A stretch of 64,000 nucleotides of DNA from Paenibacillus sp. FSL H7-0357 (GTDB lineage: Bacteria > Bacillota > Bacilli > Paenibacillales > Paenibacillaceae). A program made the position numbers and the translations under genes. This document shows positions 1 through 7,827 of the stretch, one piece after another (within the stretch, counting starts at the first letter, position 1; each line of letters begins with the position of its first letter). The notes below the pieces were generated by a model. The model worked only from the letters and a program-made list of their open reading frames with translations. It was not told where the DNA came from and ran no database searches. Location: contig NZ_CP009241.1 of NCBI RefSeq assembly GCF_000758525.1, forward strand, positions 1,488,001-1,552,000. The letters are read 5' to 3'.

Positions 1-759
1 GGAGTAACCATGGAGCGGGACGGCATCCACCTCGGTGAACTGAAACGGGCGCTGGAGGAGCGGGAGTATGACTGCGCGTATTTTGTGCCTTCCTATCACA
101 ATCCCACCGGCATCGTCATGTCCCCCGAAAAAAGACAAGGGCTGATGAAGCTGATGGCGGAGTACAAGGTGCCGGTCATCGAGGACGGCTTCAACGAAGA
201 GCTGCGCTATTCGGGCTCACATGTAGCCCCGTTAATCGCGGCCGCGGGCGGCGGGAACAGCGTCGTCTATCTTGGCAGCTTCTCCAAGGTGTTGTTTCCC
301 GGACTGCGTGTAGGCTGGGTGCTGGCTGATCAGGAGCTGATCTATTATCTGGAAAGTGTCAAAAGAGCCCGAAGTATTCATACTTCAACGCTGGATCAAT
401 CCATTCTGTATCAATATCTGCTCGGCGGCCATCTGGAAAAATACCTCAAACGTGCGCGAACGGAATATAGACGGAAATACGAGCTGACGCTGGAATGCTG
501 CAAGGAGTATTTGCCGTATGTTGGGCTAAGCGGAGACGGCGGACTGCATCTTTTTGTAACATTTCCCGAAGGCTTTAGTACAAGAGAGCTGCTGGATGCC
601 TGCCGTGAGCGGGGGGTTATTTTTACAGCGGGGGATATCTTCTTCACGAATGGAACAGGACAAAACACGCTGCGCCTGGGCTTCTCCAGGGTGGCTGACG
701 GGGATATCCGCAGGGGAATTGAGATTATCGGCAGGGCAGCACGGCAACTACTGGGATGA
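1..759 (+). CDS. PLP-dependent aminotransferase domain, MocR/GntR-like regulator or aminotransferase (5' truncated)
   Basis: The reading frame is open from the first base, so the gene begins upstream of the window and only about 252 C-terminal residues are visible. They form the large and C-terminal parts of a fold-type I PLP enzyme: a PSYHNPTG substrate loop, an Asp in VIEDG that contacts the pyridine nitrogen, and the PLP-binding lysine in GSFSKVLFPG. A late TLRLGFSRV segment carries the carboxylate-binding Arg. This arrangement is typical of MocR regulators (GntR winged helix plus aminotransferase domain) and of LysN-type aminotransferases. The DNA-binding half would lie outside the window, so the choice is open. 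ddl starts 9 bp downstream. Confidence 0.8.
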   Translation, partial: GVTMERDGIHLGELKRALEEREYDCAYFVPSYHNPTGIVMSPEKRQGLMKLMAEYKVPVIEDGFNEELRYSGSHVAPLIAAAGGGNSVVYLGSFSKVLFPGLRVGWVLADQELIYYLESVKRARSIHTSTLDQSILYQYLLGGHLEKYLKRARTEYRRKYELTLECCKEYLPYVGLSGDGGLHLFVTFPEGFSTRELLDACRERGVIFTAGDIFFTNGTGQNTLRLGFSRVADGDIRRGIEIIGRAARQLLG

Positions 760-768
760 AAAGGGGTT

Positions 769-1764
769 ATGGGGATGATAAAAGTAGGCGTAATAATGGG
801 CGGAGTTTCCTCTGAATATGAAGTGTCGCTGAATACCGGCAGAGAAATGCTGAAGCACCTGGACCGGAGCAAATATGAGGTTGTCCCGGTGGTTATTACA
901 GAGCGTGAACAGCTGATCGGACAGGTAAAAGGTCTGGATTTTGCGCTGCTTGCCCTTCATGGAACCTATGGTGAGGATGGAACGGTTCAGGGGACGCTGG
1001 AGACGCTTGGCATCCCATATTCCGGGAGTGGCATGCTGTCCAGCAGCCTGTGCATGGATAAACATCTGTCCAAAACAATTCTCCGCAGCAAAGGTGTTCC
1101 TACGCCTGACTGGCTGTGCTGGGACCGGACGGAGGATGTTGCGCCGGAAGCCGTGGAACGGCTCGGTTACCCGGTGATGGTGAAGCCGAACTCAGGCGGT
1201 TCCAGCATCGGGATGACCAAAGTGAATAGCTCGCAGGAGCTGCGGAGCGCGGTGGAGAAAGCTTTTGCCGCAGACCAGTCGGTACTCGTCGAATCGTATA
1301 CCGAAGGTCAGGAGATTACCTGCCCGATCCTCGGCGGAACTCTTCTGCCCGTTATCGGCATCCATGCGCTGGGCGCGGACTGGTTCGATTACAGCTCCAA
1401 ATATGAGCAGGGCGGAGCCGACGAACGGGTAATTCAGCTGCCTGCCGAGATCCTGGAGCGGGTGCAAACGGCAGCGCTGGCCTGTTATCATGCGCTGAAA
1501 TGCTCGGTATATGCACGGGTGGATATGCTGCTGAAGAATGGGATTCCCTACGTACTTGAGGTCAATACACTGCCGGGCATGACCGAAACGAGCCTGCTGC
1601 CCAAAAGCGCACTTGCGGCCGGATTCACCTTCAGCAGTCTGCTGGATGAGATTATCGCGGGTTCTCTGAAGGAACGGCGAGCGAATCAGGCAGTCCAAGT
1701 AACGCAAGAGGTAACGGAGACGAAGATGGAAGAAGAAAGGCAAGAGGTAGCAGGTCATGCTTAA
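769..1764 (+). CDS. ddl: D-alanine--D-alanine ligase
   Basis: ATP-grasp enzyme that joins two D-alanines for the peptidoglycan stem peptide in the cytoplasm. Visible signatures are GGVSSEYEVS near residue 10, ALHGTYGEDG near 60, the ATP-grasp lysine and Gly-rich loop VKPNSGGSSIG near 140, and the C-terminal EVNTLPGMTE metal/phosphate motif near 265. A purine-rich AAAAGGGG lies just before the ATG; a second ATG two codons later is also possible. At about 331 residues it is slightly long because the last 30 residues form a Glu/Thr/Val-rich tail after the conserved domain. The stop codon lies just before the RBS of the next aminotransferase gene, so the two are probably cotranscribed. Confidence 0.93.
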   Translation: MGMIKVGVIMGGVSSEYEVSLNTGREMLKHLDRSKYEVVPVVITEREQLIGQVKGLDFALLALHGTYGEDGTVQGTLETLGIPYSGSGMLSSSLCMDKHLSKTILRSKGVPTPDWLCWDRTEDVAPEAVERLGYPVMVKPNSGGSSIGMTKVNSSQELRSAVEKAFAADQSVLVESYTEGQEITCPILGGTLLPVIGIHALGADWFDYSSKYEQGGADERVIQLPAEILERVQTAALACYHALKCSVYARVDMLLKNGIPYVLEVNTLPGMTETSLLPKSALAAGFTFSSLLDEIIAGSLKERRANQAVQVTQEVTETKMEEERQEVAGHA

Positions 1765-1777
1765 GGAGAACCGCAAG

Positions 1778-2941
1778 ATGGCAGAGGATTGGATAGCTCC
1801 CCGTGTGCGGGAGATTGCGCCTTCGGGCATCCGGGCTTTTTTTGATCTCACTGCCGGTAACAACGATATTATATCACTGGGCGTAGGTGAACCGGATTTC
1901 GCTACACCTGAGCATGTAAGAGCTGCCTGCGTCCGCGCTTTGAACCGCGGGGAAACGATGTACACCCCGAATGCCGGACTGCTGGAGCTTAGAGAAGAGA
2001 TCGCCCAATATCTGGGGAGCAGCTTTGGACTGCAGTATCATCCGGCGGACGAGATCATGGTTACGGTGGGCAGCAGTGAAGCCCTTGATCTGGCACTGCG
2101 CGCTTTCACGGCTCCGGGTGATGAGATCATCATCCCTTCTCCCAGCTATATTGCCTATTCGCCGATTGCCCACTTAAACGGAGGGGCGCTGGTTGAGGTG
2201 GAAGCTACGGCAGAGCAGGGCTTCAAGCTTACAGCGGAAGCGCTGCGTAAGGCCATCACCCCACGCTCGAAGCTGCTGGTAGTGAATTTCCCGAATAATC
2301 CTACGGGAGCAGTCATGTCCTATGAGGACTGGCTGCCGATTGCAGAAGTTGTAAAAGAGCATAATCTGCTCGTGCTTTCGGATGAAATCTATGCGGAGCT
2401 TACCTATGACAGCACTCATGTTAGTATCGCTTCGCTCCCCGGCATGCAGGAGCGGACGATAGTGATCAGCGGCTTCTCGAAGGCATTCGCCATGACCGGC
2501 TGGCGTGTCGGTTATGTCTGCGGGAATCATGAGCTGCTGGCAGCGATGCTGAAGATTCATCAGTATACCGCGATGTGTGCGCCGGTGCTGGGCCAGATTG
2601 CCGCGATCGAATCCCTGCGTAGCGGGCTGCCCGACAAAGACCGGATGAAGGCATGCTTCCGGCAGCGCAGAACCCTGTTTGTGGAGGGCCTCAGAACCAT
2701 CGGACTTCACTGCCATCAGCCGCAGGGTGCGTTCTATGCCTTCCCGTCCATCGCTCATACCGGACTGAAATCGGAGGAATTTGCTTTGCGCCTCCTGCGG
2801 GAGGCTGGAGTCGCCGCAGTTCCGGGACATGTGTTCGGAAGCGGCGGCGAGGGGCATATTCGCTGCTCCTATTCGACATCCACAGAGAGGCTGACCGAAG
2901 CGCTGGAGCGGATGGAAGGGTTTATGAAAGTAAGAATATGA
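1778..2941 (+). CDS. class I/II pyridoxal-phosphate aminotransferase
   Basis: Fold-type I aminotransferase of the aspartate/alanine/aromatic group (AlaT/PatA-like), about 387 residues. It shows the N-terminal IISLGVGEPDF motif, NFPNNPTGAV, the SDEIYAELTY Asp/Tyr pair and the Schiff-base lysine in SGFSKAFAMTGWRVGY. The start at 1778 is preferred because TTAAGGAG, overlapping the ddl stop codon, lies 7-9 bases upstream. An earlier in-frame ATG at 1757 would overlap ddl and lacks such a site. Coupling to ddl suggests a role in amino-acid or D-amino-acid supply, but the substrate cannot be read from the sequence. Confidence 0.9.
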   Translation: MAEDWIAPRVREIAPSGIRAFFDLTAGNNDIISLGVGEPDFATPEHVRAACVRALNRGETMYTPNAGLLELREEIAQYLGSSFGLQYHPADEIMVTVGSSEALDLALRAFTAPGDEIIIPSPSYIAYSPIAHLNGGALVEVEATAEQGFKLTAEALRKAITPRSKLLVVNFPNNPTGAVMSYEDWLPIAEVVKEHNLLVLSDEIYAELTYDSTHVSIASLPGMQERTIVISGFSKAFAMTGWRVGYVCGNHELLAAMLKIHQYTAMCAPVLGQIAAIESLRSGLPDKDRMKACFRQRRTLFVEGLRTIGLHCHQPQGAFYAFPSIAHTGLKSEEFALRLLREAGVAAVPGHVFGSGGEGHIRCSYSTSTERLTEALERMEGFMKVRI

Positions 2942-3087
2942 ATGTAAACGAAAATGCAAGTGTGAATGAATGTGTAAATGCAAATGATCATACGTGTGAA
3001 GAAATTCTCCACAAGACAGTATTAAAGCTCTGCAACCGGAAGCAGCGGTATAGACAGCTTTCCAAGTGCATGAAGGTAAAAATGTAA
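2938..3087 (+). CDS. possible 49-codon ORF overlapping the aminotransferase stop (doubtful)
   Basis: An ATG overlaps the aminotransferase stop codon (ATGA) and opens a 49-residue frame rich in Asn, Val, Cys, Lys and Arg. Its first 45 bases are a near-periodic run built of AATG and GTAAA-type words. No family is recognisable and there is no independent RBS, although translational coupling is possible. It could equally be chance reading through untranslated DNA. Confidence 0.15.
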   Translation: MNVNENASVNECVNANDHTCEEILHKTVLKLCNRKQRYRQLSKCMKVKM

Positions 3088-3116
3088 TTGTATGATCCTG
3101 CTATATCACCTATAAT
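3088..3116 (+). promoter_or_regulatory. probable sigma-A promoter of the cob operon
   Basis: TTGTAT (3088-3093) and TATAAT (3111-3116) are separated by 17 bases, about 150 bp upstream of cobT and on the same strand. No experimental support is available. Confidence 0.5.
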
Positions 3117-3172
3117 CCTTAAGGAAGAAATAGGGGTATGCACTAAAATAGTTCGCGGCAGCAGCAGTGGCA

Positions 3173-3209
3173 GCACAAAGCCCCCTTCTTTGGAGAGGGG
3201 GCTTTGTGC
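3173..3209 (+). terminator. 14-bp hairpin in the cob operon leader
   Basis: A perfect 14-bp stem (GCACAAAGCCCCCT pairing with AGGGGGCTTTGTGC) closes a 9-base loop. No U-run follows, so it is a weak terminator at best; it may be an attenuator or mRNA stability element between the promoter and cobT. The leader is too short for a cobalamin riboswitch, and no B12-box sequence is present on this strand. Confidence 0.45.
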
Positions 3210-3265
3210 CGTGGAGCTACGGTTATTTAAATAGAGTTGTAATAGAAGAAACAGGAGGAGTAACT

Positions 3266-4327
3266 ATGATTTCAGCTTTGGAAGAAGTGATTGGGCGGAT
3301 TGTCCCCGCCGATGAACAAGCGATACTGCGCGCCGAGGACCGGCTGAACAGCCTGACCAAGCCGCCGGGAAGCCTTGGCCGGCTGGAGGCATTAGCCGTC
3401 CGGCTGGCGGGAATCTCCGGTGTGGAACAGCCAAGCTACGGCAAACGCACCGTAGTGGTCATGGCTGCAGACCACGGTGTCTGCAGTGAGGGAGTCAGCG
3501 CATTTCCGCAGGAGGTTACGGTGCAGATGGCCCATAATTTCCTCAGCGGCGGCGCAGCGGTGAATGTGCTGGCCCGCCAAGGCGGGGCAGAGGTGAAGCT
3601 GGTGGATATCGGGATAGGCGGTGACCTGAGCCATCCGGAGCTGATTGACCGCAAGGTGCGGCGTGGAACCTGCAATATGGCGCAGGGACCGGCGATGAGC
3701 CGGGAGGAAGCGCTGAGAGCCATTTTGGCCGGAGTGAGCGTGGCGGAGGAAGCGGTGAAGAGTGGAACGGAGATACTTATCACCGGCGAAATGGGCATCG
3801 GCAATACGACAGCCAGCGCTGCGGTGCTGTGTGCACTGGAAGGTATCCCGGCAGAGACCGCTGTAGGCCGGGGGACTGGCATTGACGATGAGCGGCTGCG
3901 CCATAAAATCGCAGTGGTGGAACGGGCGCTGCAGATCAATGCACCGGATACGGACGATGCTATCGACGTGTTAGCTAAGGTAGGTGGTCTTGAAATCGCC
4001 GGTCTGGCCGGGCTTATTCTGGGTGCAGCCGCTGCACGGGTTCCCGTTGTGCTTGACGGCTTCATCTCCGGCGCCGCAGCGCTTGCGGCCAAAGCACTTG
4101 CACCGGAGTCCATCCATTATATGATTGCCTCGCATGTCTCAGGGGAGCAGGGGCATAAGCTGATGCTGGAGCGGCTGGGGCTGGAAGCGCTGCTCGACCT
4201 TGGGCTGCGTCTTGGCGAAGGAACAGGGGGCGCCCTCTGCCTTCATCTGATTGAGGCGGTGTGCCGGATTATGCGCGAAATGGCCACCTTCGAAAGCGCA
4301 GGGGTATCCGGGGCGGAGAACCGATGA
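3266..4327 (+). CDS. cobT: nicotinate-nucleotide--dimethylbenzimidazole phosphoribosyltransferase
   Basis: Makes alpha-ribazole 5'-phosphate from nicotinate mononucleotide and 5,6-dimethylbenzimidazole for the lower ligand of cobalamin. The roughly 353-residue protein matches the family length. It shows LNSLTKPPGSLGRLE near the N terminus, MAADHGVCSEGVSAFPQEV, GEMGIGNTTAS, GRGTGIDDE and a C-terminal LGEGTGGAL carrying the catalytic Glu region. The ATG at 3266 is chosen for the AGGAGGAG 5 bases upstream; the frame runs further 5' through the leader hairpin without an RBS. It overlaps cobU by ATGA. First gene of a cobT-U-S-Q unit. Confidence 0.95.
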   Translation: MISALEEVIGRIVPADEQAILRAEDRLNSLTKPPGSLGRLEALAVRLAGISGVEQPSYGKRTVVVMAADHGVCSEGVSAFPQEVTVQMAHNFLSGGAAVNVLARQGGAEVKLVDIGIGGDLSHPELIDRKVRRGTCNMAQGPAMSREEALRAILAGVSVAEEAVKSGTEILITGEMGIGNTTASAAVLCALEGIPAETAVGRGTGIDDERLRHKIAVVERALQINAPDTDDAIDVLAKVGGLEIAGLAGLILGAAAARVPVVLDGFISGAAALAAKALAPESIHYMIASHVSGEQGHKLMLERLGLEALLDLGLRLGEGTGGALCLHLIEAVCRIMREMATFESAGVSGAENR

Positions 4328-4872
4328 GCATCCTTGTAACAGGCGGCGCGCGCAGCGGCAAAAGCAGCTTTGCCGAACGCCTGACACTGTCGCTGGCCGG
4401 TCAGGCTTTCTATGTGGCGACCGGGCAAGCGTTCGATGAAGAGATGAAGGCGCGGATTGCCCTGCACCGGCAGCAGCGCGAAGAAAGCGGCGGCCAGTGG
4501 GAGACGCTGGAGGAGCCGCTGGATTTGCCGGCTCTGCTGGAGCGTCTCTCCGGGGGAAAGGCGGTGCTTGTAGACTGCCTGACCCTGTGGCTCTCCAATG
4601 TACTGCTGGCCGTGGAAGGGCAGGCGGACAGACAAGAGCGGATGGAGCAGGAAATCGCCAGGCTGGAGCACAGTGTGGCGTCTTTCCAGGGGACGCTCGT
4701 TCTGGTTACGAACGAGGTTGGTGACGGCATCGTGCCGGAATATGCACTGGGACGGCTGTACCGTGATCTCGCCGGACGGATGAATGCGCTGCTGGCCCGG
4801 CAGTGCCAGCAGGTCTTTCTCGTCACTGCCGGTATACCGGTTGAGCTGAAGAGCAGGGAGTATCTGCTATGA
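4324..4872 (+). CDS. cobU: adenosylcobinamide kinase / adenosylcobinamide-phosphate guanylyltransferase
   Basis: Bifunctional enzyme that phosphorylates adenosylcobinamide and then attaches GMP to give AdoCbi-GDP. Residues 4-16 hold the P-loop TGGARSGKSSFAE. A Walker-B-like VDCLTLWLSN lies near residue 85, followed by VTNEVGDGIVPE and GRLYRDLAGRMN, both typical of CobU. At 182 residues it has the expected size. The start overlaps the cobT stop (ATGA), and the stop overlaps the cobS start in the same way, indicating tight translational coupling through the operon. Confidence 0.95.
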   Translation: MSILVTGGARSGKSSFAERLTLSLAGQAFYVATGQAFDEEMKARIALHRQQREESGGQWETLEEPLDLPALLERLSGGKAVLVDCLTLWLSNVLLAVEGQADRQERMEQEIARLEHSVASFQGTLVLVTNEVGDGIVPEYALGRLYRDLAGRMNALLARQCQQVFLVTAGIPVELKSREYLL

Positions 4873-5681
4873 GTGCGCGGGAGGATGCCGCCGCCGCTTT
4901 TCAGTTCCTGTCGCGTTTTCCGGTAAAGGGCGGCGGTGACTTTTCCCGTGATTTGCTGCGGCGCAGCGTGGTCTATTATCCGCTCGTCGGTGCGGCGATC
5001 GGGGGGAGTGCTGCGCTATGCGCCGCTGGAGCGGCTTGGCTGCTGCCGGCATGGCCTGCCGCTGTAATCACCCTCATCCTGTGGGTAGGGCTGACCGGCG
5101 GGCTGCACCTGGACGGCTGGATGGACAGCGCCGACGCACTGCTCAGCTACCGCTCGCGGGAGCGGATGCTGGAGATCATGAAGGACAGCCGCGTAGGAGC
5201 GATGGGCGTCCTGGCCTGCGTGCTGCTATTGCTGCTGAAGGCCGCCTTGCTGGCGGCATTTATTGAAGGCGGCACCTATTACGAGCTGCCGCTGCTGTTA
5301 TTGCCGCCGGTCTGGAGCCGCTGGTATATGGTGCGGGCGATGGCCCGCTATCCTGTTGCCCGCGGCAATGAGGGGTTGGCAGCCAGCTTCGCAGAGCTGC
5401 AGCCCCGGCAGGAGCGGCGCGCGCTGCTCACCGCCGCGCTGCTCTCACTGGCCGCTGCCGCTGCGCCACTTGCGCTCGGCGCGGCAAGCGGCACCTGGCC
5501 GCAGCATCTGGCGGCGGCCTGCCTTGCCCCGGTGGCCGCAGTGCTCTGCGGCCATCTCGCGGCGCGGCGGATCAGCAGCCGGCTCGGCGGGCTCACCGGC
5601 GATGTATACGGCGCGCTGAACGAGCTGCTGGAGGTAGCGCTGCTGCTCCTGCTGGTGCTGCTGCAGCACAACCTGATGTAG
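4869..5681 (+). CDS. cobS: adenosylcobinamide-GDP ribazoletransferase (cobalamin synthase)
   Basis: Integral membrane enzyme that joins AdoCbi-GDP to alpha-ribazole (phosphate). It begins with the family signature FQFLSRFPV. It contains GGLHLDGWMDSADALLS with the metal-binding Asp residues near 78-90, then IMKDSRVGAMGV. Several Leu/Ala-rich hydrophobic stretches follow, the last at the C terminus (LLEVALLLLLVLL). It is 270 residues, slightly above typical, and very GC-rich. It overlaps cobU by 4 bases. A gap of 100 bp without visible features separates it from cobQ. Confidence 0.94.
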   Translation: MSAREDAAAAFQFLSRFPVKGGGDFSRDLLRRSVVYYPLVGAAIGGSAALCAAGAAWLLPAWPAAVITLILWVGLTGGLHLDGWMDSADALLSYRSRERMLEIMKDSRVGAMGVLACVLLLLLKAALLAAFIEGGTYYELPLLLLPPVWSRWYMVRAMARYPVARGNEGLAASFAELQPRQERRALLTAALLSLAAAAAPLALGAASGTWPQHLAAACLAPVAAVLCGHLAARRISSRLGGLTGDVYGALNELLEVALLLLLVLLQHNLM

Positions 5682-5781
5682 CCGGAAGGTTCTGCGGAGA
5701 GCTACATTTCCGGCGTATGCTAGAACAAGAACAACTGCTTCGCCAGTACTCCGGCAGCAGGAAGAAAGCGGGGAGAAGAGC

Positions 5782-7386
5782 ATGAAGAACCAAGCGGACA
5801 CACAAGAGAAGAAACAGCGGGCGGCCGTGCTGATGATGCAGGGAACGGCTTCGGATGTCGGCAAGAGCCTCGTTACTGCAGCCATCGGGCGGATTATGAC
5901 ACAGGACGGCTACCGGACGGCGCCCTTCAAGTCGCAGAATATGGCGCTGAATTCCTATGTCACCGTGGACGGAAAAGAAATCGGGCGTGCCCAGGGCATG
6001 CAGGCCGAAGCATTCGGCATTACGGCTACCAGCGACATGAATCCGATTCTGCTGAAGCCATCGGGCGAGATGAGCGCGCAAATCGTCGTCCATGGCGTAC
6101 CGCACACGGCGCTGAGCGCGCGGGAATACCGCGAGAAGTTTCTGCCGGAAGCCAAAGGGACGGTGCTGGACGCGCTGGATCGTCTGCGGGCGGCTTATGA
6201 TATCGTGCTGATGGAAGGGGCGGGAAGTCCGGCCGAGATCAACCTGAAGGCACGGGATATCGTCAATATGAATCTCGCAGGCTGGGCGGATGCGCCGGTG
6301 CTGCTGATCGCAGACATTGACAGAGGCGGCGTATTCGCCTTTCTGGTGGGTACACTCGAACTCTTGGAGCCGCATGAGCGGGCGCGTGTCAAAGGCTTCA
6401 TTATCAATAAATTCCGCGGCGATCTCTCCTTGCTGCAGCCCGGTCTGGATTGGCTGGAGCAGCGCACCGGGATCCCGGTGCTTGGTGTGCTGCCGTTTCT
6501 GCCGCAGCTGCGGATAGAGGCGGAGGATTCCGTAGTACTGGAAGGGACTTCGGGCCGTATGCAGCCCGGCAGCGCGAAGGAGCTGGATATTGCAGTCATC
6601 CGCTACCCGAGAATATCGAACTTCACCGACTTCGATCCGTTGGAGGATGAGCCGGATACCGCTGTGCGTTATGTGACCTCCGTAGAGGAGCTGGGCACAC
6701 CGGATGCCATCATTCTGCCGGGTACGAAGAATACGGCGGCAGACCTGAATTATTTGCGGGAGCAGGGCTTCCCTGAAGCAATAACGAATGCGCTGGAGTA
6801 CGGAACATCGCAGCTTACCGGCATTTGCGGAGGTTACCAGATGCTGGGGCGGAGGCTGCTCGATCCGCATGCTGTTGAAAATGCGGAGCCGGGGGATAGT
6901 GACGGGCTGGGCTATCTGCCCCTGTCCACGGAATTTCTGCCGCATAAGACGACGGTGCGTGTAAGCGGCACGCTGGCTGAGGATCATCCGCTGCAATTAT
7001 GCGGCCTTGACCCCGGAGCGGCTGAGGAAATTCCCGTTGCCGGATATGAGATTCATATGGGTACCACGACAAAACATGAAGGTGCAGGCGTCAGAAGCCT
7101 GTTCCACCTGACGGGACCGGATGGGGAGACGTTGCCTGAAGGTTGGGGTACGCCAGACGGCAAGATATGGGGAACTTATCTGCATGGTTTGTTTCATAAT
7201 GATAGCCTGCGCAGAGCCTGGCTTGACGGAATACGGCAGGCCAAAGGTCTTGCCCCGCTGGCCAGGACCTTCTCGTCGGCAGCGCTCCGCGAGCAGGAAT
7301 TCGACCGCCTGGCAGATGCCGTAAGAGCCAGCCTTGATATGGAGGCAGTTTACAGAATAATGGGTCTTCCCGGAGAAGAGGGGTAA
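5782..7386 (+). CDS. cobQ: cobyric acid synthase
   Basis: ATP- and glutamine-dependent amidase acting on adenosylcobyrinic acid a,c-diamide side chains b, d, e and g. The N-terminal dethiobiotin-synthetase-like domain has the P-loop MQGTASDVGKSLVTAA and MEGAGSPAEINL. The C-terminal class I glutamine amidotransferase domain has GTKNTAADL and the nucleophile motif GICGGYQMLG with its cysteine near residue 349. GGGGAGAA precedes the ATG. Because no corrin-ring genes lie next to it, this cluster looks like a late-step/salvage unit, with cbiB, cobD and adenosyltransferase presumably elsewhere. Confidence 0.94.
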   Translation: MKNQADTQEKKQRAAVLMMQGTASDVGKSLVTAAIGRIMTQDGYRTAPFKSQNMALNSYVTVDGKEIGRAQGMQAEAFGITATSDMNPILLKPSGEMSAQIVVHGVPHTALSAREYREKFLPEAKGTVLDALDRLRAAYDIVLMEGAGSPAEINLKARDIVNMNLAGWADAPVLLIADIDRGGVFAFLVGTLELLEPHERARVKGFIINKFRGDLSLLQPGLDWLEQRTGIPVLGVLPFLPQLRIEAEDSVVLEGTSGRMQPGSAKELDIAVIRYPRISNFTDFDPLEDEPDTAVRYVTSVEELGTPDAIILPGTKNTAADLNYLREQGFPEAITNALEYGTSQLTGICGGYQMLGRRLLDPHAVENAEPGDSDGLGYLPLSTEFLPHKTTVRVSGTLAEDHPLQLCGLDPGAAEEIPVAGYEIHMGTTTKHEGAGVRSLFHLTGPDGETLPEGWGTPDGKIWGTYLHGLFHNDSLRRAWLDGIRQAKGLAPLARTFSSAALREQEFDRLADAVRASLDMEAVYRIMGLPGEEG

Positions 7387-7388
7387 GG

Positions 7389-7715
7389 ATGGTGCTGGCG
7401 GTTCTGCTGTTTATTGTTGCCGGTCTGGCTGAAATCGGCGGCGGTTATTTGATCTGGCTGTGGCTGCGGGAGTCGCGGCCGCTCTGGTACGGCCTCGTTG
7501 GTGCACTAATTCTGATTGTGTACGGCATCATCCCCACCTTGCAGAAGTTCCCTTCTTTCGGCAGGGTGTACGCCGCCTATGGCGGTGTGTTCATCGTGCT
7601 TGCCGTTCTTTGGGGCTGGCTGGTGGACAAGAAGACACCGGATCTGTATGACTGGATCGGTGCAGGTATTTGTGTGATTGGGGTATCGGTTATCCTGTGG
7701 GCACCGAGACACTGA
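7389..7715 (+). CDS. YnfA/UPF0060 family small membrane protein
   Basis: A 108-residue protein made almost entirely of four hydrophobic helices, with the family-typical segments GLAEIGGGYLIWLWLRE, YGIIPTLQ, FGRVYAAYGGVFI and DWIGAGICVIGVSVILW. UPF0060 members resemble small multidrug-resistance transporters, but no transport function is established. The gene starts 2 bases after the cobQ stop and is therefore probably read from the cob operon. No functional link to cobalamin is known, and read-through may be incidental. It ends before a strong bidirectional terminator. Confidence 0.88.
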   Translation: MVLAVLLFIVAGLAEIGGGYLIWLWLRESRPLWYGLVGALILIVYGIIPTLQKFPSFGRVYAAYGGVFIVLAVLWGWLVDKKTPDLYDWIGAGICVIGVSVILWAPRH

Positions 7716-7758
7716 TCTGGAGGGGAAGAGCGTTATTAAATTGCAGCGCAATCTAACA

Positions 7759-7799
7759 AAAAGGCAGTCCAAGCTTTGATAAGCTGTGGACTGCCTTTT
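7759..7799. terminator. bidirectional terminator between ynfA and the chemoreceptor gene
   Basis: A 12-bp stem (AAAAGGCAGTCC with GGACTGCCTTTT) lies around a 17-base loop. The A-run on one side and T-run on the other serve both converging transcripts. Confidence 0.85.
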
Positions 7800-7827
7800 G
7801 ATATGGTTCGAAAGAAGCGGGTTCTCT

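Noticed and set aside
3088..3265. Cobalamin riboswitch upstream of cobT
   Set aside because: The leader is too short and the B12-box-like CAGTGGC is on the wrong strand; only a simple hairpin is present.
5593..6996. Long open frame on the minus strand opposite cobQ
   Set aside because: It is a GC-rich antisense frame with no RBS, biased composition and no family motifs, while cobQ on the plus strand is unmistakable.
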